DNA of 64,000 bases from Asterias amurensis (lineage: Eukaryota > Echinodermata > Asteroidea > Forcipulatida > Asteriidae). Both the position numbers and the translations under genes were made by a program. Positions 13,501 through 27,600 of the stretch are shown here, in pieces; within the stretch, counting starts at the first letter, position 1, and each line of letters opens with the position of its first letter. The notes beneath the pieces were generated by a model, which did not search any database, was not told where the DNA came from, and worked only from the letters and a program-made list of their open reading frames with translations. The stretch lies in NCBI RefSeq assembly GCF_032118995.1, contig NC_092667.1, positions 9,142,357-9,206,356 on the forward strand. Direction: 5' to 3'.

Positions 13501-16500
13501 ACACAAAAGTCCATTCAATTACAGTTCTCGAAAGAAAAAAAGCTGTCGCAGATGGAAATCTCCCTTTCGCTTTTTCTAATAGCAACTTGCTCCCACCAGT
13601 GGCCGCTCTTCATGGTAGACCAGATTGACCTTTGACCAATAAATACTTCCAGCAAGTGCCATGAAACCCGTCAATCGCACGACAAATTCCATCCGATTGT
13701 TATACCGCATGTCTTTAAAACACTGTCACAGCAATCGTCTTCTCCTGACAAGACGTCAGCGACGTCTTCCCCGAACTGCGAGACTTCTTCTCCGCCGTAA
13801 TCACACAATATGTTGGTATAACAACACGCAAATACACAATTAAAGTGCAGCCATTTTGGGTCGCATGTGGCAAGGATTTTGCAGCCGGCCGCGTGGCATT
13901 GTGGGAACGGACTTCCGTCCACAAACATTGTAACTTCCGCATGGGCTGACCTGTTTACCACATTTCCTGGGGTTTGATCGTAAGAGTGAAACGACCGTGC
14001 ATATTCCTGGGAAATAGTACTCCCGGGAGTTACTAAATTGGGATAGTGAGAACGGTTGCTGGGGTGGCGGTGGGGTTAAAAACACCCGGGATTTTCCCGG
14101 GAGTTTATTTCCCGGGAAATGGCTCTGTAGTGTGAAAAGGGCTTATGCTGTAAACAATCCAGCGGATAAACGACCTTGGCCTTTTCACTCATGGCTATAA
14201 ATTGTGTGTCTCAGTCGTAATCTGTTTGTAGTCGGGGAAGTTTGACTTTATTTGGGCTCTCTCCTGCGCCACGAGGGTTTCCTTTCTGGCTCTCAAACAC
14301 TTTATTCTCATGGGTCGATCTGTAGCTGTCTGTCATAATGCAACTTAATTACGTGCTTCCGTCTTGACCACATTGCAGCCTGCAGCCGGATTCTGCGTAT
14401 CTCAGCTTCTCAGCTGCGAATAAAGATAGTGATCCTCCCGATCCAGTATTCTTAATGTTATAAGAAATGTAGATTTTATGTTTGAAGCCAACAACTCTAA
14501 CTCCAATTGTTTTTTTCCATCGATTGCAGAGTCTACACTAAGAATTCTGGAACTTACTAAAACGTATGACGTCATTACCAATAACTTCACTTTCACCTGC
14601 CGAGCTGAGCACTACCCTGTACCCAATGTTACGTGGCTGGCTGATAATGAATCGCTATCAGCAGTAGAGGGCGTGTTTCAAATCTCTGAATACGATGGCG
14701 TGTTCCCCACAAAGGTATCTGTATTGACTCTGATTGGCTTCCAGCCGGCCAATGACAGCGTGGAGTTCTCCTGCCAGGCCACTGCAGGAGCTGATACCGC
14801 GGTGGAACGCATTAACACACAATGCAGTGAGCGGGCACTTTTGTTTAAATACTTTGACAGGAATAATCATTTTAAATTTATCATAAAGTGACACCTTTCG
14901 AAGGAAACTTCGAACGACAACAACTTCTCTGTCACAGTAAAAAAAGCATGTTGGTTTACGAAGTATTGGAAAACACATCAAAGGCAGTGGACACTATAGG
15001 TAACTACTCAAAATAATTGTTAGCATAAAACCTTACTTGGTAACGAGTAATGGGGGAGAGGTTGCTAGTATAGAACATTCTGAGAAACGGCTCCCTCTGA
15101 AGTGATGTAGTTTTCGAAAAAAAGTAATGTTTCACGAATTTGATTTCGAGACCTCAGATTTTATAATTATTTTTAGGTCTAGAAATCAAGCATCTGAAAG
15201 CACAGGGGTCCTTTTTCTTTCATGGTTATCTTGCAACTCCGACGACGAATCGAGCTCAAATTTTCACAGGTTTGTTATTGTATGCATATGTTGAGATACA
15301 CCAAGTGAGAAGACTGGCCTTTGACAATTACCAATAGTGTCCAGTGTCTTTAAGATAAAGTCTAAGTCACCCATCGTTGAAAACATTGTTAGCAGCTTCC
15401 TTTTTGTGTACTGCAAGTGCGTAGATACGGAACATAACATTAACAATTTTATGCCATGCAGTACACAAGAGATCACGCTCTGGCTGAATGGCTCATTGCA
15501 GATAACTAAATACACAAATATTATTGGAATCAATTAATGTTCATTATACCATTAACTCTTACCAACAAACACAGCAACCACAACTTCAGCGTTATTAACT
15601 AAATTGGAAAGTTCGGAAGGACCAGCAGATTTTTTACAGGTAAAGTAAATTCATTTCAATCATTTCATTCATTTCATTCATTCATTCATGCAATGGTTTA
15701 TTAAAAATCTATTCAATTCGCGGCCAGCAGCAGAATTACATGAACAGTGTTGCTGTACTCGATTCTTGTATTGTAGTAGTGTTCATATCCTTGTTTTGGT
15801 TAATTATTCGGCGTACCCTATTACGAAGCTATTTCCATGTGTTTTCGGTGTGGAATACTTGCTGTCTTTGGAGGATGAGGCTTTTTGTGTATGCAGTCCA
15901 TGGTTTATCCTTGGAGTGGACCCATGGTTGTCTTTATCTGGAAGTGTTAACGGCCTCCTGCAGAGTAGCATAAGCTGTGCATTTATCTGTACCAGTTGAT
16001 TTGCTATAAACCGCCTCCCAGTCACGGTTAGCAATCCATGAACCAAAGGCACGGATTGATGAGTCCTTCATGGGTCGGAGGACTCGGGAGAATGTTGTGT
16101 TACCAGAGCTATTTGTTTGTGAGTCCAGCTTTTTGTTCGCACAAATAAACTTTGAAGTTTTAGCCAAATCATTTGCTCCCAGGTCAAAAACCGGTTGCCT
16201 CGTGCGGTAACTGCTGCCCTACCCCCAAATTTGTTTCTGCAATTACAAAATGACCGGGAATTAGTATTTGGAAAGGTCAGCAAATTTGATGCTGATCAAC
16301 ACCCTGCGTGAAAACGTTACATCGGGCAAAACGTAATGATAGAGTGTGCACTAAGCGCCCCACCCCGTCCCGATGGATGCTAGTTTGCCGAAGATGCATA
16401 AACATGGGGCGATCAATCACGTGTTTGGGGCTCGAAATTCATCAGCTAATTCTTAGGTATCCTAGTATGCACATCTTGATGTTTTGTCTGCCACCTTTTT

Positions 16501-18609
16501 AGACGGCGATACGAAGCAGCAATTTAAGTGGTATCGTTGGGCAAGATGGCGAACTGCAAGACAGTGAGAAGGAGAACCTACAAAAGTTCCTTAAAGTCAT
16601 CCCGACCCTTCCAACACAGCAGCTTCCGGCTTCCGAAACCAGAGACGCCTCGGAGGTAAGATGTACAAATTACGAGCACTTTACCTCAGACCAGGAAAAC
16701 ATTTTGAAATGATCGTTCCTTTTTATTTTGTTTTAATTATGATGGCAAAATAAGTGGTTCTACGATAAAAATTACTTGTTTTATTACTACAACCAAAAGA
16801 AGGGTGGAAACAACAATGAAAACGACAATGACAATGACAACGACAGCAATAGCAACAGCGACATCGACATCGACAGCGTCAGAGCAAGAAACAGCGTCAG
16901 AGAAGGCGTCGGCAGTGACAGCAACAATGACAATGACAGCGAACCTGACTGCGAAATCAGCAGCAGCACTGACAGTGACAGCGTCTGCGACAGTGACAGT
17001 GACAGCGACAGCGACAGCAACAGCGAGAGTTACGGTGACAGTGACAGCGAAAGTGATACGACAGCGGCAGCACCGGTAGAAGCGGTAACATTATTATGGC
17101 AAAAACAACACCAGTAACATCAACAGCAACACCTGGCATAAGCATAAGCAACTGCAACAACAACAATAAATGTGATTTTAATTCTTTACATTTGCAGCTT
17201 GTTCTACAAGTGTACTCCAAGTTAACAGATCCCAAAGAACGTTTGGTATGTACAAACAAATCTTGTTCCATATGGCACCCAATTCTTGACTATTGACCTT
17301 ATAAACGAGTAATCTCTTATTTCAGACGTGTGTATGAGCCTCGGAAATGACACCAGGGACGAAATGTTCTATTTATGGCTCTTGACACTATTGGTAGTGA
17401 CAAACGGTTGCCTCTGAAGTAACAGTTTTTGAGAAAGAGGTTATTTCTAAATCAACTAATAACATATTTTAGCTGAAGCCTATGCATCTGAAAGCACACA
17501 TTGCAAAGTAATTGTGCAACAAAGGTGTTTTTTTCTTTCATTAGTCTCTTGCAATTTCGATGACCAACTGATGTTATAGACAAGGTTTTATGCTTATGCT
17601 GGGATACACCGCGTGAGATTATCAAAGGTGTCCAGTGTCTTCAAACAAAGAACAATATAATACAAATATTACGGAGTGTTAAGCAAATAGCGGATTTATT
17701 TTATTTATATATTTTGATCGACAGTCTGTCGAAGACCATATGTCAGTCTCAACTGATGTTGAAGATGCGATGGAGTATTTGGCGGGAACTTTGGGCCAAG
17801 GAAACTGTACACGGGCCACCTACGACACGGCAAGTAAGTAATCGACACTCCTTTGTCAAGTAACTTTAAGATTAAGGAAAATGGACGTCGGACGAGAAAG
17901 TGTAGATGCGTGGTTAGAATGTACGGGCTGAAGGCAAGTACATTGTAGTCACAAATCTACACTTTAGATTTTATTCTCTGACTTAAACTACTTCCCCGAT
18001 CTTTACACTGTTTCAAACGACGTTTGGTCGCAATTATAGCTATTTCGCCAAGTGCTTGCAACATTAATGAGTAACGTTTGTGCACTCAACTGTAGATTCG
18101 AAACGAATTTACAGTTGAATTTAGATTCTAAACGAATCTACAGTTAGGTGTAGATTCGTATCAATCATCTACACTTTCATCAACAGAGTGACGTCACAGA
18201 AATAGTATATGCACTAGTATTGACAGGCAGCGTGTCAATACATGTACAAAAAATAACAACAATAGACTGTCCTTTTAAATTGTGCTCATATTATACGCGA
18301 CTATGTGACGTAATTCCCTCTTTGGCCATGTCAGACGGCTCCCAGAAGATACACCTGCCCATGTGGCCCTCAGACTGAGCGTGGAAGCACGGGGAGGATC
18401 CCGCCCCTGCCCAGCCTGGAAGAGGCCAAGAGGCCGACCTCGCAGCACCTGGGTTGGCCAACTGGAAGCAGACTTTGAGTCCCGGGCTGGGCAGCTGTGA
18501 CAATCCGCAGCAGAGCGCATTGGTTGGGCGGCTCTACGTCCCCCTTGATGGATCAAGAGAATGATGATGATGATGATGACGACGATGATGACGATGATTA
18601 TGATGATGG

Positions 18610-18641
<32 letters not shown>

Positions 18642-21600
18642 TGACGCTCAGGGCGCTTTAGCATCCAGTATTTCCCTGTAAGGTGTAATTGTGGGGCTTG
18701 AAGTATGAGACCAAGCACCATGTCATGGTTTACAAGGTGCTGTGGTAAACATACGGCCAATCAACCCGAGACTTACAGTAAATTACATTAAATATGTATA
18801 CAAAACAGCCTTCTGGCGCAGCTGTTTCCAATGTACTCCAATTTTATTTAACAAAATTAAGTGACTTAATTGTTTCCCTTTTCCCTGTTATACAGGTGTT
18901 ACTTTGTGTCACTCTCCAACTCTCAGCCCGGTAGGTGGATTCCAGTATAGTCACAAAGTGGAAGCTGAGCCCGGGGGACTAGACATATTCGACGAAGAAC
19001 TAACGGTCGACTTGTCGGAGATAGACCTTGACACCGGTAGGAACAAAATATGATTATTGTTCCACTAATAAGGAGCCAAGCCCATGATATTTCCAAGCTA
19101 AAACTAATTACATTCTTACCGTTTGAATCTTGGCCATCCTAAATACCCCCGTCACATTTATTCGGAATCAGCAGGAATCAGGCAGAACCAGCCGGAATGA
19201 AGAACAAAATTCGTCTCACATTCGGGAGGGAATTTCAGAATGACCAAGCGTCGTTAGAAAACCCTTCGAATATTTAGAATGCGCTTCGAACCAGCCTCGA
19301 AGGATTCTTGAACATTCCTGGTATAAATTATTAGCTCTCGAATGTATTGTAGCTCGAATGTAGTTTGACCCAGTAGGAATATTTAGAATATTGTGATAAT
19401 GCAGTCAGAACATGTATGATGCACTTGAACTTATCTGTTGTTGGTTATTTAAGACAACGCAAGCAATTTTTGTTTGCAGATACCGTGCAGTTTGTGGTTT
19501 TGAGGAAGAAAACACCCGTGCAAGAAATAAACGTCACCTCCGCAGTGTTGTTCCCCACAAAGACCACCAGGTATTACTAACCTTTGTCACGGACGACTTC
19601 TATGTAAATAGGGAGTTTTAGAATTTGGCAACAGGTTTGGACCTTTAGATCTGACTGATCTCGTCAACAACTCAATTTTAGTTTAAACATATTTTCCCAC
19701 GTTTTTTGTCATTTTATATCTCCGTTTTGTTTATTTATTCTGTATCGTTTAGCCTTCAAATTTTTGCTTTTTGCCTTTCAGATTTTTGTTCACCAAAAGA
19801 TTTGAATCAGAAAAACGCTTGATGTGTTTTACATCCGAAAGCGGACATTTTTATGCACATAAACGTTTTTTCATTCACTATTTTCTTATTAATGATGGCA
19901 GCTACAAGTTTCACAGGGTGGTTATTTTGTGCACTTGCTGGGAAAAACAGAGTGAGATTACTGGTCTTAAAACTACCAAAAGTATACACTGCTTAAAAAT
20001 TATAAAGTATACTGATATTAATTAAGTTCCTCAAAGGTTGACTTGCTTTAACCTTTCCCCCTGTTTTACTTTAGCAGCAAGTCAGCACCCAACAAAACCT
20101 CAGTGCACCTGAACAGCGCCATCTTGACATTTTCTATGTTCGTAAATCGCACGAGAAAGTCAGTTCCGGTCAATTTTAGTTTGTACCATTTGCTGGTAAG
20201 AAACATTTCGATGTTTATAAATATTGGTAGTTGTTTGTTTAGCATCTCTTCCCAATATTCTTGGAGGTATTTAAACAATTTTTTTTTTTTATATATGAGC
20301 TACAAAACAGCCTTTTTATTACAAAAAAGTCAAAGTGTTACCTTCAATACCACAAACAAACACATTTTTGGGGGGTCCATAGTGCAATTGCGTAATTGAC
20401 CCCACAAGGGCTATCCCGGGTGCGATATTTTGTTCCAGCTCAGTAAGGCCCTGTCACACCATGGCGTATTGCCTGAACGTATGCCAACGTATATATGCAC
20501 AAAATAATTCGAAAATTTCCAAAGTCCAAGAACGTCCAACTTACCAACGAAGTGCATTGCAAAAGTCGACTTCTGTGTTTGAAAGGACGTATCCAGAATG
20601 TATCCATAGCGTATTCAACGTATACATAGCGTATGACTAACGCATTGATAGCGTTTCACAACTAATAACAAAGATATGACTGCGTATCACAGCGTATGCA
20701 AGCGTATGAGTAACGTATGGCTAACGCATTCGTAGCATATGTCTGCCGTGTTCAACGTTTCCTCTACGTATCCTTAACGTTCTCAACGTATCCTCAACGT
20801 ATCCTCGGCGTACGACGAACACGTGACCATGCCGTTGTAGAACGTATAAAGACGTACATCAACGTATACCAACCTACGAGTATCGTTCCTCTAACGTATG
20901 CCAGCGTATGTCAACGTATGTCTAACGTACCATGAACTTACGGGAAACTTATGCAGAACGTTTGAAGCACACGTTCAGTACGCGGAGAAATTTTGAACAT
21001 GCTCAAACAAATTTCGTGGGCTCGACGTGTTCAAAATTTAACAGCGTATCACAGCGTGCTCTTAACGTAAACGACGTACCCCAAACTTACAACAAACTAA
21101 TATATCAGCGTACACCAACGTATTTTTGATATTTCGCATACGTTGGCTTACGTTCCGGCGATACGCCATGGTGTGACAGGACCTTTAGGGAAGATTGCAA
21201 AGGAGAGTTGGAAATATGTAAGAAGTAAGAATTCGGCCGAATATCAATGAAATCAAAATATTTAAAGAAATACCATTTTAAGTGCTCAACGACCCAGGAG
21301 TGCTCGGGTACGGTAGAACATCACAGTTACGGTAGTCCAAGACCCTCAGTACTACGAAACTACCTAAAGAATTCCCGTCCAGTCAGTAGCGGCGTCAGAC
21401 CCCACGGTAGAAGTAGTAAACATCACATCCCCGAGGTTTGCACCGGTCAGCATCCCGTTCCGAGCTTCCCAGAATCGTAAGAGGGTGTAGGTTTGGCATG
21501 CGTTACCTTTTATACCACATATTTTCTCAAGCATGAGCACGTCTTGAAAGGAATAAGTGCGCCATTATCAAAGCACACGAGCAGGGAAAGTAAAGAAAGG

Positions 21601-24600
21601 AAGGTACGGCTCAGCATACACACACGCTGGCTAATAGGTTTAAAGGTACAAACTGTGACAATATAACACATGCTACAGAAAAAGATGGAATCATGGACAT
21701 TAGGACCCAATCCTCCGTTTCATGGCATTAGTTTTTTTTTTTTAAATATGACTTCACTCTTGAAATATTTTCTGTTTTACGTAGTATTTTTTAGTGGTGC
21801 AAATCTTACGCACCGAATGACGCCCAAATGGCGGCATTGGCGGCTGAAGTCCACAATGTTTGCTTTGTTCCACAGGATGTAGAGGACGAATTCACCGAAG
21901 AAGGTGCATTGAATGCTACAATGACAACGGCCTGCGTGTTCTGGGTAGAGGGAAATGGAGACAAGTAAGCTTGATTCAATAGCAACAATTATTTGAGTTT
22001 TTTGTTATATACTCAAACAATAATTATCTGAGGGTACTCAATACTCGTCTTTACATGATGCCGTCGGTCGCTTATCGAATGTCCGTTGAGAAGCTTCACA
22101 TAGTTTGGTTTATAGAGACGTTTAGTTTCAGATGCAAACAATCATGAGCTGGTAGGGAAACAGGCAAGAGGCAAACAGGTGCTGTATGTTGCTTACACCC
22201 CATGGGACCGTTTTATGGGAAAATTAAGCAAACAAATATAGATACTGACTTGCATGACCTCTTAAAGGTATGTAATCCACAGAAGTTGGCCACAAAATTA
22301 AAATAGTTGTAGAAATCTTCATAAAGCAAAATTAGACACCTTGCATTGAGCTATGGAGCTAAATTTTCACTTGGCTCTAGATTAGGGTTCATATTTGAAG
22401 GAAATTAAATCAGTTTTTATTCTGGTTGACAATTGTGTCAAAGTTGACATGAAATTTACGTTTTCTGTGTTCAGCAATACGGAAACTAAAGATTACCGTC
22501 GATTGCTGCCTAAAGTTTACTCATTTTTAATAGAGCAACTTGTTTGCATCATTTTGGTACCAAATTTAGCTGCGACAACTGCGATACACGATTTCAGGGC
22601 ATTTTTTCTGAAGCGACCACCGTACGAAACGCCTGTTTTGATTCAACCACCTGTAACGACTCGTGCGTGTGTCAGCGGTCATATTTCTCTGTTCAGCATC
22701 AAAGAAAGACCACTTTTTTATGAGAACCGCTTTTAGAAACCCTCATGAAAGCACACTTTGCTTCGCAACTTTTTTTTAACAAACTGTTTCTTTGATATGC
22801 CTAGGTTTAATTGAAATAAAATTGACAAAACGCATATTAGTAGTTATTAAACTACTGCTGACCAATCCCGATTCAGGACTATGATGACGTCATAGACCTT
22901 TAAAACTATGACCATTGAATTTCTACGTATCCGAAAACCCCTAACAACCAACTTTCCAATATAAATATGTTTAATAATTATGATCTGCATCAAAAATAGT
23001 GTTGAAATATATTTTTTGCGCACTTTTATTCAACTGGCCCACTGTGCACCGGTCTGCAGCCAGTAGACCGATTTTGTTTTTAATAACTTGTTTATTTTGT
23101 TGCAAATAAGCGTGTGAAACCATGTCAGTCCCATCCTCAGATGTTTGTGGCCTATGCAAGGGTTTGACTCTTGGACTCGGACTCTCTATAGTTAGAACAT
23201 ACTTTCTAGACACCAGGCTTGTTCACAAAAATACTGCAGTTTTACAGTGTATAGACAAATACTAATTAAACAACAAAGAGTCTGAAAAGTTAGCTTTGCA
23301 AAAATAGTGTGATAACCCAAATAAAACAAATTAATTATCATTGTTTAATACACGACGGTCTACTGGCTGCACACCTGTGGAAGCAGCTGCGTAAATCTGA
23401 CAGGGCCGGGGCATCACAGGGTATAATTAACATAAGGGGAAAATATATAGGGGTACAAGTGTTTTAAAGAATAGATTACGGGATAAAACAGTGATCCCGA
23501 GACACGTCTTCGTAGAATGTACATCTCTTTTGTTATGATAGGGAAGGTCAATGGTCGACAACAGGGTGTAGCGTTACAACTTTGAAATCATCAAGCTTTT
23601 GTTATTGCGACCATTCGACGAACTTTGCTGTCCTCATGCAAGTCACTGAATATGAGGTATGCTTATAATTGTCCATTGCACTTTTTTTGTAATGAGAACT
23701 GATAGAGCACTTAAAGGCACTGGACACCCATGGTAACTGTCAAAGACAATCTCAACATATGCATACATTAACAAACCCATGAAAATGTGAGGTCTATTGG
23801 TCGTCGAGGTTGAGAAAAATGGAAGAAAAACAGTTGTGTGTTTTCGGATGCTTGTATTCGAAACCTCAGCCGAGATCTCGATTTCAATTCAAATATTATT
23901 TTTGGGGAGAAATTGCTTCTTTCTCAAATACTAGACGTTACTTCAGAGGGGTTTCTCACAATGTTTTATACTATCAATAGCTCTCCATTGCTCAGTTTCA
24001 TTTGCTCAACAATTACATGTCGGGTGCCTTTACGTCATACTGACTCAAGTGTTTTTTTTATTTATTTTTTTAAATTCTTTTAGGGATTTTTTTTTAAATG
24101 AGAATAAATTATCATAAACTTTTACAAACTGCACCAGCAGATCACTATACTCTTCAATTCAATTTAGTTTTATTTTGTTTTCATTCTTGAACAGATTATA
24201 GCAACATGTTAAAAATATACAAAGGACATTGTACACACGAAGCTCCAAATGCCTTGAACAATGTCAATATATAGTATACCAATTTGTATTTCTAAGTCTT
24301 TTAAAGAGAATTTGGGTGTAACTATTCGTTTGTCTTATTCGTTTTTTAATTTGTTTTTATTTCATTGTTCTTATTTTGTTCTCTTGAAGATTTCCGAAGC
24401 TAACTCCTTGGCACTTATGTGGATAACGTACGTTGGATGTTGTATATCGATAATGCTATTGTTGTTTACGCTGGCGACCTATGCCTTTCTTTGGTAAGAA
24501 CGAGCTACTGTCAAACAGATACCGACAAATACAAAGTTCGTAAATGCGGTTTCATTGGTTTTATGTTTTCATATTTACATTTTTTTTAACTTAAATCTCT

Positions 24601-27600
24601 GCAGAGTATAAATTTGCGAAAAGCTTGGATATAGTATAAACCGGTCATACTACTAGCCTTTTTGAAACTTCATCAATTGAAACTGTTACTAATAGGAAGA
24701 ACAAAAACAAGAACACCCAAACAAATATGCAAACAGACAAACATATAAATAAACAAACAAAACAAATTACAGCAATAAAATAATAATAAATAACATTAGT
24801 TTATTTTTGATAAAGCGTCTTTCATAAAAACAATCTCAAAACGCTGCACAGATTTATTTCACATAAACATTATAAACAGAGTTACGAAAAATACAGCAAG
24901 GATACATTGTACAAAACGACCGACAAATACAAACAATGGCTGAAAAAAACACAACAATGAGATACAACAATACGAGTCAATCAACAATAATATCACACCA
25001 CAAGAAAAGGCAATTAATAAAAATGGTAAAAAGATTAAAAGATAATGTCTTGACTTCTAGTGCGAATTATGAGAAACGTATTGAAATGAATTATGAAAGA
25101 TAACGTGGGGCGGATTCACCTTAAGTTGATGAAAAAAACAACAGCACAAAAATGTACCCAATCAGTATTTTGATATCACTTTTTTTCTTTTTCTTTTACA
25201 ACAGGAGGAAACTTCGATCAGATAGAATATTCATTCACTCCAGCTTGGCACTTGCAATTTTGATTGCACAGTTGCTCTTCATTGGAGGCCTTGAGAGAAC
25301 TGAAGATAGAGTTAGTAGATTAATAAAGGGTGCCACCAAGAGAAGTTTTTGTTAAAATGAACTTAATGATAATTCTTCCTGACAGAGTTTACAGTAAAAA
25401 CAAACGTATCGGGGTTCACCATCAGGAACAACAATACAAACAATCATCTCTCTAGGCAGACTCTTGGTGGCGTGTTTTTTTTGTGAACATTGAGATCAAA
25501 TGTTACGTTACAAATGCTAATAGTAAAACAGACACATTGGAGAGGCACATCACAAACCGGGTTGGTGCTGTGGGGTCCTACTCTGGGACACTGATTCCGT
25601 GCCACAACCCACCTACATATGGACACCTTGTGCCGGGACTCTGGCCTGCAACGGGAGGAACTGCGTACAGCAACGGAAGACCAACGTGTTCCGCATCGAC
25701 TGACTGACTGAATTAATGGTTACACTAACATTGGTGCTATGGACTGTCATAAAATAATGGTAGTTGCTTATTATTTGTTCCAGGTAGTGTGTACGGTTAT
25801 TGCAATACTCCTACATTTCTTCTACCTGTCCGTCTTTGGTTGGATGCTTGTAGAAGGAATACACCTTTACAGGAAGGTGATCAAAGTCTACGGAAGTGAG
25901 AACATCAAGATGTATCCGTACCTACTCGTCGGCTGGGGCATTCCTGCCGCCATTACCTTGGTATCCCTTAGTATTCGTATTGAAGGCTACGGGTCGAACA
26001 AAGTGTATGTATAGTTTAAGATATTTAGTACCCTTAAAAGGCAGTTGCAGTGATTAAGCCGAATATACAAACTTTACATAATGATTGAAAATTACTCTGA
26101 GATTTAGTTCTTGAATGTCTTCAAAAATTAAGTTCATCCTTAATATTGTTTTAATTTACTATCATTGGTCTGGTTTGTTTGCACACTCGGACTTTTAATT
26201 TTGAGTCGGGATTTTGTGAAGCAATTTGAAAAACAGTGTTTAAAAATGTTGTTGTTTTTGACGCCCCCTTCCGCACGAAAAAAAAAATTAAAAATAGAGG
26301 GGAAAAAGGAATTTCAACCATTCCTCTTTGCAAGTAATTTGTTCGTTTGCTTTGCTCTGGATTGTAAAGGCTTACAGACGTCAAATTTGGAGGGGGTTGC
26401 GAAATAAACTGTGCTTATTAATCGCTGGATCATTGTTCCATACCCCCTTTTCGCCGTAAGACAGGTAACTTTTAATATATAATTAGGAAAAATATGAAAT
26501 GAAATGAACCAATACAGCAACCAGCCAGCTGCCCAATCCGACTCTAGCAATTGTTACAGATAAAGTTCCTGAATTGGCTGGATTCCTTGAAAACAATGTT
26601 TGATTATAGTACCACTATTTCTCACTTTGGCATTGAAATGACTTCGATGCCAAAGTGATAATGTGTATTTGTTTGTGTTTGATATTTTAGTTGCTGGCTT
26701 GACATCTCGTCTGGTTTGATCTGGGCTTTCGTTGTTCCAGCTCTTGGTGTCATTGGGGTAAGATACTGGAAAAAAGTCACAATCCTGGGATATTTGCACC
26801 ATGTCTTTCCGTGCTTTTCAACACCGTATGCATGTGATTGGGCTTTGGGGTGTCCCCTTAAGGGGTTTTCTTCCCACGTCTGAAACTGAAATTTCTTCAT
26901 TGGCCTTTCTTTACTAAACGTTTGTGTAATGCTCCCGTTATGATGTTTTGCAAACTATAAATTCAGATTCAGATATGGTTTACAATATAGACCAACGTCA
27001 ATTACTTTTTAAGTAAATAATTGGTTTCAACAGTGAAACTAAAGAACGCATGTGAACATTGCTTTGGGAAAATTCAGTTGCAGGTTAGAGGTTTTCTTTA
27101 AGAAATTTATGTTTGATCTTTTAGGTGAACATCGTCATGTTTGTCTTGGTTTTGCGAGTTATCGTGAAATCAGCTGAGTTAAATGATAAGGAACATGCCA
27201 GCATCAAGTAAGTGACATTGAACACTAAGAAACGAGTCTCAAATTAACCTTGTTTTACAACACTGTAGCAATAAATCCTGTCAGATAATTCAGTACTCAA
27301 GTCCAAACACACGGTAAAAGAGAGGATTCTTTCTTGGTTTTTCATGGTTTAATTCTCCACGACCTTCCTAACAGTTGTCACAACACGAAAAAACGCGTAG
27401 AATGTTTCACTGGAAGAATGTTTCACTGGAACGTGTGTTTCAACCTTTCAGCAGGGACTCGCCACATCACAGGTCCACAAGCTTCACGATGGTACTGTGT
27501 TAAAGCGCCATCTCGCTGGCGGGTTGGGACAACCGTTACACTGCCCCCTCCAAGGACACTGCTTGTCTAATTACTGACACAACTTAACATCTTTGAACAA

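Noticed and set aside
16776-17117. Asp/Ser-rich reading frame as a possible acidic protein
   Set aside because: Product of a hexanucleotide minisatellite; it lies in an intron and is open in several frames at once, as expected for a repeat.
18275-18760. 161-codon minus-strand frame with an Ile run
   Set aside because: It is the antisense of a LINE 3' end plus its (GAT)n tail.
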